Positions 57,203 through 64,000 of a DNA stretch of 64,000 bases are shown piece after piece (position 1 is the stretch's first letter; the number at the start of each line of letters is the position of its first letter). The notes below the pieces were generated by a model, which had not been told where the DNA came from, made no database searches, and saw only the letters and a program-made list of their open reading frames with translations. The position numbers were made by a program, and so were the translations under genes. The DNA is from Cherax quadricarinatus (lineage: Eukaryota; Arthropoda; Malacostraca; Decapoda; Parastacidae): positions 30,190,720 to 30,254,719 of the forward strand of contig NC_091312.1 of NCBI RefSeq assembly GCF_038502225.1. The letters are read 5' to 3'.

Positions 57203-57286
57203 ATAAAGGATCACATTATACTGCATTTGTGTTTATATTGCCATTGTGTCGGTATTTTATACCATTTATTTCCATACAGAAAACAC

Positions 57287-57631
57287 CTTGGACAAACTTT
57301 TCAAGTGAGAATTGTTGGATCTGAGAGGGACCTGACCTTTCAGTGGTTACATTCTCACTACTACTACTACTACTCTGCACCTCTCCTTCCGACAGTATTT
57401 AAGTCTCCGCACTGTCGCTTGATCTTCAGATAGTTCCTGACTATGGAACTGAACTTCTCCAGGCCGAGGGACTGACAACCTCAAATTCTACGACTTTAAG
57501 GGTGATGGACTGATTACATCGTCTTCTCTACTGTTCCTGCCTACTTTCTGTATTCGACTGAAGAAGCCTACTGTGTAGGCGAAACGTTTCGGAATAAAGT
57601 TGCCTAACTGTTGCCTATGTGTCTTACCTAC
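57287..57631 (+). mobile_element. Non-coding PLE-type element (family 1), right part
   Basis: Plus-strand continuation of the inverted unit interrupted at 54178. Ends CTTACCTAC just before the TSD copy CAGCATAATCTA at 57632. Confidence 0.88.
57553..57593 (+). ncRNA. Hammerhead-like fold, PLE-1 (best example)
   Basis: Stem I UUCGA (57553-57557) pairs with UCGGA (57589-57593), one G-U. Core CUGAAGA (57558-57564) matches the hammerhead consensus CUGANGA. An extra A (57565), then stem II GCCUAC/GUAGGC with loop UGU (57566-57580), GAAA (57581-57584), and CGU giving a self-complementary ACGU stem III; the candidate cleavage base is U57588. Hammerhead ribozymes with tiny stem III are known in PLE terminal repeats. 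The extra base before stem II is atypical. Confidence 0.5.
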
Positions 57632-57643
57632 CAGCATAATCTA

Positions 57644-60152
57644 AATGAGGCCTAACCAAGGATGTATAGAGTTGAAGAACAACCTGAGGACTCCTATTAT
57701 TTATGCTTCTTGATATGAAGCCAAGGATTCTATTAGCTTTATTGCGAACACTTATGCACTGTTGTCTTGGTTTCAGATTACTGCTAACCAGAACTCCTAA
57801 ATCTTTTTCGCAATCCGTAATATTAAGATCTACATTATTTAGTTTATATGTGGCATGGTTATTGTCCTGTCCAACATTCAGAACTTTGCATTTGTCTATA
57901 TTAAACTGCATCTGCCACTTCTCCGACCACTGCATCAGTCTATTCAAATCTTCCTGGAGTGCTCGAATGTCCTCGTCAGAATGAATTCGACGGCCTATTT
58001 TGGTGTCATCGGCAAACTTGCCGATGTCGCTCTTTACGCCCTCATCTATGTCGTTTATGTAGATTGTGAACAGCAGGGGGCCCAACACTGACCCCTGTGG
58101 AACACCGCTCGTGACGCTTCCCCACTCTGATTTCTCCCCATTTATGCAAACTCTCTGCTGCCTATTTGTCAACCATGCCTCTATCCAGGAAAAAATTTCT
58201 CCTCCTATTCCATGTGCTTTAATTTTCCTCAATAGTCTCTGATGTGGGACCCTGTCAAAAGCCTTACTGAAGTCCATATACACAATATCATATTCATTAC
58301 CATGATCTACCTCCTCAAATACCTTAGTGAAAAAAGTTAATAAATTCGTAAGGCAGGAACGCCCCTTTGTAAAACCATGCTGAGATTCGTTGATTAATTT
58401 ATGCTTTTCAAGATGGCTACGAACTGCCTCGGCAATTATTGATTCCATAAATTTTCCCACTATGGAGGTTAGGCTTATTGGTCTATAGTTCGAAGCTAAG
58501 GACCTGTCACCTGTTTTGAAAATAGGTATCACATTTGCCATTTTCCACTTATCTGGCACCATGCCAGTTTGTAGTGATATGTTGAAAAGATTAGCCAAAG
58601 GTGTGCTAAGCTCCTCTTTACATTCCTTTAGAACCCTTGCATACAGTTCATCAGGGCCTGGGGATTTGTTAGGTTTTAATTTATCTATTTGCCTAAGGAC
58701 CATGTCACTTGTGACCCTAATAGTGCACAGTTTATTATCGTCCTGTTCTACATAATTTATCATTACTGGAATATCGCTGGTATCCTCCTGTGTAAAAACT
58801 GAGAGGAAGTATGTGTTAAAAATTCTACACATTTCCTTATCACTGTCAGTGAGCTGACCCGAGGAACTTTTGAGTGGGCCTATCTTGTCCCTGATCTTAC
58901 TTCTGTATACCTGAAAGAATCCTTTTGGGTTAGTCTTCGATTCTTTTGCAACTTTAACCTCATAATCTCTTTTTGCTTTTCTAATTCCCTTTTTTATTTC
59001 TCTCTTTAACTGAATATATCGATTTCTTAATTGCCCCTCTCCTCTTTTGATTTACCTATATATGCCTCTCTTTTGACCAATCAGATATTTTAATCTATTG
59101 TTCATCCATTTAGGATCATTTTTGTTTGATCTGATTTCCCTATTTGGAACATAATTTGACTGAGCAGATAGAACTATGCCCTGGAAAGCATCATATCGGC
59201 AACCATCACCACCTACCTGACCCTTAGTCAGGTCATTCCAGTTCAGCCCACCTAAGTAATTTTTCAGTCCTATGAAATCAGCCAAGCGAAAGTCAGGGAC
59301 GGAGACTTGATTGCCATTATTAGGGGAATTCCATGATATATTAAAACTGAGTGATTTGTGATCACTCTCCCCAAGCTCATCATTAACCTCAAGATTATTA
59401 ATTAGTGTTTCCCTACTGGCAAGAACCAAGTCAAGGAGGTTATTTCCCCTAGTTGGCTCTGTCACAAACTGTTTTAAAAAACAATCCTGGATCGTATCAA
59501 GAAAGTCACCCGACTCTAAATTTCCTGTCAAATTGCTCCAGTCAATCTGTCTATAGTTGAAATCTCCCATTAGCACAACATTTTCGTATGTAGATGCCTT
59601 ACGAATTTCGTCCCATAGAAGTTTACTGCACTCCCTATCAAGATTTGGGGCCCTGTAAATCACACCCAAAATTAGTTTTTCTCGGCCCTCGAGAAGCTGT
59701 AACCAAACAGATTCAGTGGCTGACGCTTCTAATTTAATATCTTGTCTAACACAACAATTTAAATTGTCTCTGACATACATCGCTACTCCACCACCTTTCC
59801 TGTTGACCCTGTCAGTGTGGAATAATTTATAGCCTTGTATGTGACATTCAGAGGGCATCTCTCTATCTTTCAGATTGAGCCAGGTCTCTGTTATAGCAAT
59901 AATATCTATGTTTCCTGCACTTGCAATTAATCTTAGCTCATCTATCTTATTTCTAACACTCCTGCTATTAGTATAGTAAACCTTAAGGGAGCTAGTCCCT
60001 TGCTGCCCTCTGCTGTCCCCCTTTGTTTGCTGACCTGTTCTATTGTCTTTATTTATAACTTCATGCTGAATGCCTTTTATACATTTACTGTTTCCAACCC
60101 TAGTGTTGCAACCTGCTTGTTTCCCACACACACCCATACCTCTATCTTCCAT
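57644..60152 (-). pseudogene. CR1-C ORF2: APE endonuclease plus RT, one stop codon and an insertion
   Basis: Starts ATG at 60152, whose A is the last base of the ORF1 TGA. APE blocks: VYYTNSRSVRNKIDELRLIA, IDIIAITETWLNLKD, GGGVAMYVRDNLNCC, VVLMGDFNYRQIDW, LLDLVLASRETLI, LGESDHKSLSFNI. The frame is stopped by TAA at 59050-59054 after QKRGIYR, then continues in the same frame into the RT: LKPNKSPGPDELYARVLKEC, NYRPISLTSIVGKFMESII, SQHGFTKGRSCLTNLLTFF, YDIVYMDFSKAFDRVPHQRL (motif A), GVPQGSVLGPLLFTIYINDI, IGKFADDTKIGR (FADD), SLVRPHLDYA. It then meets the family-1 insertion; the C-terminus is at 52784-52348. Only the single stop and the insertion break an otherwise complete ORF2. Confidence 0.92.
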
Positions 60153-61078
60153 CAGTTTAAAATCATAGGCATTTCACCAATGGCCTTCTCAATCGAGTCT
60201 GCAAGTGCTACCACCCCTGACCCAGAGAGATGTACCCCATCCCTTGCATACATATCATGTTTGCCATAAAAGTTGTTCCAGTTGTCAATGAATGGGATTG
60301 CAAGTTCCTTGCAGTATCTGTCTAGCCAGCAATTTACACCAATTACCCTAGACAACCATTCATTTCCTACTCCCCTTCTAGGCAAGATGCTACATATGAT
60401 TGGGATCCCTCCCTTAGACTTAATGAAATCTATAGCTGACCTGTACTTATCTAGCAGCTCTTCTCTCCTACCCTTCCCAATATCATTTCCACCAGCACTG
60501 AGACAGATAATGGGCTCGTTCCCATTACCTGACATGATATTATCCAGCCTGTTGACAATGTCCCCAACACCAGCTCCAGGGAAGCACACTCTATCTCTTA
60601 TCTTCTTATTCCTATTACAAAAAGCACGGTCAATATATCTTACCTGAGAGTCACCAACCACAAGAATGCGCTTACCTTCATTAGCAGGGGCAGTAGTACC
60701 CTTACCTTCACTGGCCACTGAAGTACATTCATCCTGGAGAACAGAGAAGCGATTTCCTACCTTCAGATCTTCACTCTTAACTTTCCTTATTCTGATGCGC
60801 CTCCCATTACTGTGAACAACTCGCCACTTGTAGCAGGTGCTGGGCTGCACCTCACTGCTGGTAGCCGTTGCTACCTCCCCAACTACAGCCTCCTTACAGC
60901 GAGAGACAGACTGCACCTCACTGCTAGAAGTCTCATTCCCCACAACTCCAGCCACCTCACACTCTCTCCCAGACCCATTGAGGTGGACCTTCAGCCTCCT
61001 AATCTCCTCCTGGAGAAGCAAGACCTCCTCCTTCAACTCTCCAACCTCAGTTTTTAAAACACTGCAGAAGCAAGCCAT
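60152..61078 (-). CDS. CR1-C ORF1: coiled coil plus SGNH esterase, intact
   Basis: 308 codons. Residues about 8-35 (VLKTEVGELKEEVLLLQEEI) form a heptad-like coiled coil, which in LINE ORF1 proteins drives oligomerisation. A variable middle is rich in Ser, Glu and Val. From about 150 the SGNH hydrolase fold: ILVVGDSQVRYIDRAF (Ser of GDS), RVCFPGAGVGDIVNRLDNIM, PIICLSAGGNDIGKGR (Gly and Asn blocks), IICSILPRRGVGNEWLSRVI, and YARDGVHLSGSG (Asp and His). All four expected catalytic blocks are present. The start ATG is the first in frame. ORF1 ends TGA overlapping the ORF2 ATG as TGATG. Ligand unknown; related domains occur in ORF1 of CR1/L2-type elements in other animals. Confidence 0.92.
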   Translation of the reverse strand: MACFCSVLKTEVGELKEEVLLLQEEIRRLKVHLNGSGRECEVAGVVGNETSSSEVQSVSRCKEAVVGEVATATSSEVQPSTCYKWRVVHSNGRRIRIRKVKSEDLKVGNRFSVLQDECTSVASEGKGTTAPANEGKRILVVGDSQVRYIDRAFCNRNKKIRDRVCFPGAGVGDIVNRLDNIMSGNGNEPIICLSAGGNDIGKGRREELLDKYRSAIDFIKSKGGIPIICSILPRRGVGNEWLSRVIGVNCWLDRYCKELAIPFIDNWNNFYGKHDMYARDGVHLSGSGVVALADSIEKAIGEMPMILN

Positions 61079-61100
61079 GCTTTGTAACCGTCCACGCTAA

Positions 61101-61665
61101 TCCCCAAAGCAGCTCAGGGTCTGTGACCTCACGTGACGACTGAGCAGGTCTATTAGGACTAACAGACCTGATATTAGTGCCGTACACAAGCATTGTGAAG
61201 CCACAAACTATACAAGACGTGAGCTTATTTGTTCAGTGGGTCAGAAACAATGGAGGAGGTCACAGCTGACTCTCTCTTCACTATTAGAGAAGCATCTTCC
61301 CTGTGCTATAATGAACGGTTAGTAGAGTTTCTTTATTGACTTTGTTACTTGCGTTATTTTGATATTTCAGCATGTGTTAAGATCAGGTTTTTATTTAATA
61401 TATATGTTTCTGATTTTACTGAATGACTGATAAAGGAGTGAGCTCCAAGATTAGTCCTGGAAATAATGTTACAAATTGCCTGCTATTTTTCACCTCTTGT
61501 TATATGAAGGAGAGCACTGTCATAGAACTTTCATCGGTATTCTTACGTATAATAACATTAACCCGTGTAAGTCACTAAGGGTTCATGTTATTATACGTAA
61601 AAAATGGCTTCTACACGTGTGCCATACAAGTATAAGGAAGACTAGACAATATATACAGCACACGT
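61101..61665. other. Spacer without a recognised gene
   Basis: Mixed DNA that may include the CR1-C leader at its left. TTATACGTA-type words repeat around 61545-61605 in inverted form. No coding motif. Confidence 0.4.
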
Positions 61666-61810
<145 letters not shown>

Positions 61811-63545
61811 ACTCACCTATTTGTGGTTGCAGGGGTCGAGTCTTAGCTCCTAGTCCCGCCTCTTCACCGGTTGCTACTGGATCCTCTCTCTCCCTGCTCC
61901 ATGAGCTTTATCATACCTCGTCTTAAAGCTATGTATGGTTCCTGCCTGCACTACATCACTTTCTAGGCTATTCCACTGCCTGACAACTCTATGACTGAAG
62001 AAATACTTCCTAATATCTCTCTGACTCATCTGTGTCTTCAACTTCCAATTGTGACCTCTTGTTTCTGTGTCCCCTCCCTGGAATATCCTGTCTTTGTCCA
62101 CCTTGTCTATTCCGCAAAGTATTTTATATGTCGTTATCATATCTCCACTGACCCTCCTGTCCTCTAGTGTCGTCAGGCCGATTTCCTTTAACCTTTCTTC
62201 ATAAGACATTCCCCTTAGCTCTGGAACTAACCTTGTCGCAAACCTTTGCGCTTTCTCTAGTTTCTTGACGTGCTTTATCAAGTGCGGGTTCCAAACAGGT
62301 GCTGCATACTCCAGTATGGGCCTGACGTACACGGTGTACAGTGTCTTGAACGATTCCTTATTAAGGTATCGGAACGCTGTTCTCAGGTTTGCCAGGCGCC
62401 AATATGCTGCAGCAGTTACCTGGTTGATGTGTGCTTCCGGAGACATGCTCGGTGTTATACTCACTCCAAGATCTTTCTCCTTGAGCGAGGTTTGCAGTCT
62501 TTGGCCACCTAGCCTATATCTGTCTGCGGTCTTATGTGCCCTTCCCCTATCTTCATGACTTTGCATTTGACTGGATTAAATTCGAGAAGCCAGTTGCTGG
62601 ACCAGGTGTCCAGTCTGTCCAGGTCTCTTTGAATTCCTGCCCGGTCCTCATCTGATTTAATTCTCCTCATTAACTTCACATCGTCTGCGAACAGGGACAC
62701 TTCTGAGTCTAACCCTTCCATCATGTCGTTCACTTATACCAAAAATAGCACTGGTCCTAGGACCGACCCCTGTGGGACCCCGCTCGTCACAGGTGCCCAC
62801 TGTGATACATCATTACGTACCATGACTCGTTGTTGCCTCCCTGTCAGATATTCTCTGATCCATTGCAGTGCCCTTCCTGTTATATGAGCCTGATCCTCTA
62901 GCTTCTGCACTAATCTCTTGTGAGGAACTGTGTCAAAGGCCTTTTTGCAGTCCAAGAAGATGCAATAAACCCACTCCTCTCTCTCATAAAACTCCAGAAG
63001 GTTTGACACAGGATTTTCCTTCCATGAATCCATGCTGGTTGGCGTTTATACTCTTGTTCCGTTCCTGGTGCTCCACCACTCTCCTCCTGATAATCTTCTC
63101 CATAACTTTGCATACTATACTCGTCAGTGACACAGGTCTATAGTTTAGTGTCTCTTTTCTGTCTCCTTTTTTAAAAATGGGAACTGCATTTGCAGTCTTC
63201 CATTCCTCAGGTAGTTGCCCAGTTTCCAGGGACGTGTTGAAGATTGTGGTAAGTGGCACACACAACATATTCGCTCCCTCTCTAAGGACCCACGGGGAGA
63301 TGTTGTCCGGTCCAATTGCCTTTGAGGTATCGATGTCCCTTAGCAGTTTCTTCACCTCCTCCTCATCTGTATGTATGTCATCCAACACTTGTTGGTATAT
63401 TCCTTGCTGGTGTCCCCATCTGGTCTGTCCCCCGAGAGGCCTTCTTGTCTCCACTGTAAATACTTCCTTAAATCTCATGTTGAGCTCCTCACATGCCTCT
63501 TGATCTTTTCTTGTGAGTTCTCCACCTTCTTTCCTCTGTCGTGGT
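61811..63545 (-). mobile_element. LINE family F2, copy d (5'-truncated)
   Basis: Minus strand. 3' end GGTGAGTAC abuts (GT)n as in the other copies. It covers the RT and loses homology to F2c at about 63545. Right flank is not a GT tract. Confidence 0.88.
61874..63540 (-). pseudogene. LINE F2d reverse transcriptase (few lesions)
   Basis: Blocks in order: AIGPDNISPWVLREGANMLC and NYRPVSLTSIVCKVMEKII (frame 63583-62984), NANQHGFMEGKSCV, VYCIFLDCKKAFDTVPHKRL (motif A), SGVPQGSVLGPVLFLV, then a stop at 62736-62734 replacing the Tyr of a YVND block, SLFADDVKLMRRIKSDED (catalytic FADD), YVRPILEYAAPVWNPHLIKH, SYEERLKEIGLTTLEDRR, FFSHRVVRQWNSL. Frameshifts near 63000 and 62510 plus the one stop break it. 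It is the best F2 RT in the window. Confidence 0.88.
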
Positions 63546-64000
63546 GGTTCGAAAGGAGATATGATGGTTGAAGATAAACACACTTGTGGATGGTAACACT
63601 ATATATTGTCAGACTGTGGTAAAGGAGGCCCAGCCTACCGTGTTGCTGCCTGGTAGGTCTAAGCGTGGACTGAGAACGAGGTAGCGCATCCCACTCACTC
63701 ATGCCACACCCCGTGACGTCATATAGTCACTAGGCCTAGTAGGGATCGTCTATATAAAACATATGGATGGTACTATGATTCTCAGATAAGCTATACAACA
63801 CATGTAAGGGGATCAGCAACTATGCTGACAGCTCGGACATATTACGTATGTCGTCTCGACATACACTACTATGCTATAGGCTGAACAGGCAGGTGGTTCT
63901 GGGCTGATTCTATACAATAACAAAGACATATGTAACTTAGAACTAATGGATGATATCATAATGGATGTTAACATAATGAGTTTTAACGTAATGGGTGTTA
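63546..64000. other. Window end, no recognised gene
   Basis: Mixed DNA. At 63945-64000 AATGGATGTTAACATAATG-like words begin to repeat with a period of about 15 bp and may start a minisatellite cut by the window edge. Confidence 0.4.

Larger units (their letters stand above)
54179..57273. mobile_element. Inverted-repeat Penelope-like element (family 2)
   Basis: Two arms of 1,519 bp (54179-55697 and 55719-57237) around a 21-bp spacer, plus a 36-bp tail (57238-57273). Flanked by a 13-bp direct repeat ATACAGAAAACAC (54166-54178 and 57274-57286). Removing the insert rejoins the family-1 element exactly. Each arm holds a 5'-truncated PLE ORF and a terminal repeat with a hammerhead-like fold. Tails of 30-40 bp and TSDs of this size are known features of PLEs. 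Confidence 0.93.
57632..61100 (-). mobile_element. CR1-type LINE, copy C, 5' segment
   Basis: Minus-strand main part of the CR1 split by the family-1 element. With 52172-52784 it makes about 4.1 kb. ORF1 is intact and ORF2 has one in-frame stop, so this is the best preserved CR1 of the window. The 5' end beyond ORF1 (61079 onward) was not resolved. Confidence 0.9.

Overview
This window is repeat-dense eukaryotic DNA. Nothing in it looks prokaryotic: there are no operons, no Shine-Dalgarno-led gene clusters and no CRISPR. I found no host gene. Every reading frame I can recognise belongs to a retroelement, and most of the rest is microsatellite, minisatellite or satellite. The mix of CR1-type LINEs, RTE-type LINEs, Penelope-like elements (PLEs) and very long (GT)n, (GA)n and (TA)n tracts suggests an arthropod, most likely a decapod crustacean such as a crayfish. 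That host call is an inference from repeat style, not from a marker gene.

Layout. 1-7231: four-way mosaic of one LINE family (called F2 here; all copies on the minus strand), separated by (GT)n tracts. The largest F2 copy is interrupted by a plus-strand RTE element with an 8-bp target-site duplication (TSD). 7232-8381: AT-rich spacer and a (TAA)n tract. 8382-20024: 11.6 kb of a 19-bp satellite with AAGCTT at its core, including higher-order duplications. 20025-21715: (GA)n tracts and a minisatellite carrying nuclear-receptor-type half sites. 21716-27455: a Jockey/I-like LINE split by a nearly full-length CR1-type LINE (copy A). 27456-29308: simple repeats. 29309-38259: a chain of RTE elements, PLE pieces and three copies of a 387-389 bp MITE, almost all joined through (TA)n tracts. 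38260-42056: a 984-codon open frame for an early-branching LINE that seems to carry a restriction-like endonuclease. 42057-44199: simple repeats and a C-rich tract. 44200-48191: CR1 copy B. 48192-52171: minisatellites and relics. 52172-61100: CR1 copy C, split by a PLE-type non-coding element, which is itself split by a 3.1 kb inverted-repeat PLE. 61101-64000: (GT)n and the last F2 copy.

How the parts work together. These are selfish elements. CR1 copies encode ORF1 (coiled coil plus SGNH esterase) and ORF2 (APE endonuclease plus reverse transcriptase, RT). RTE copies encode APE plus RT. The PLE encodes RT plus a GIY-YIG endonuclease. Non-coding PLE repeats carry a small fold that closely resembles a hammerhead ribozyme, in several families that differ in sequence but keep the same pairing. 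The most unusual things here are that fold, the three-level nested insertion with readable TSDs, the tight pairing of individual LINE families with particular microsatellites, and the satellite whose 19-bp period leaves long open frames on one strand.
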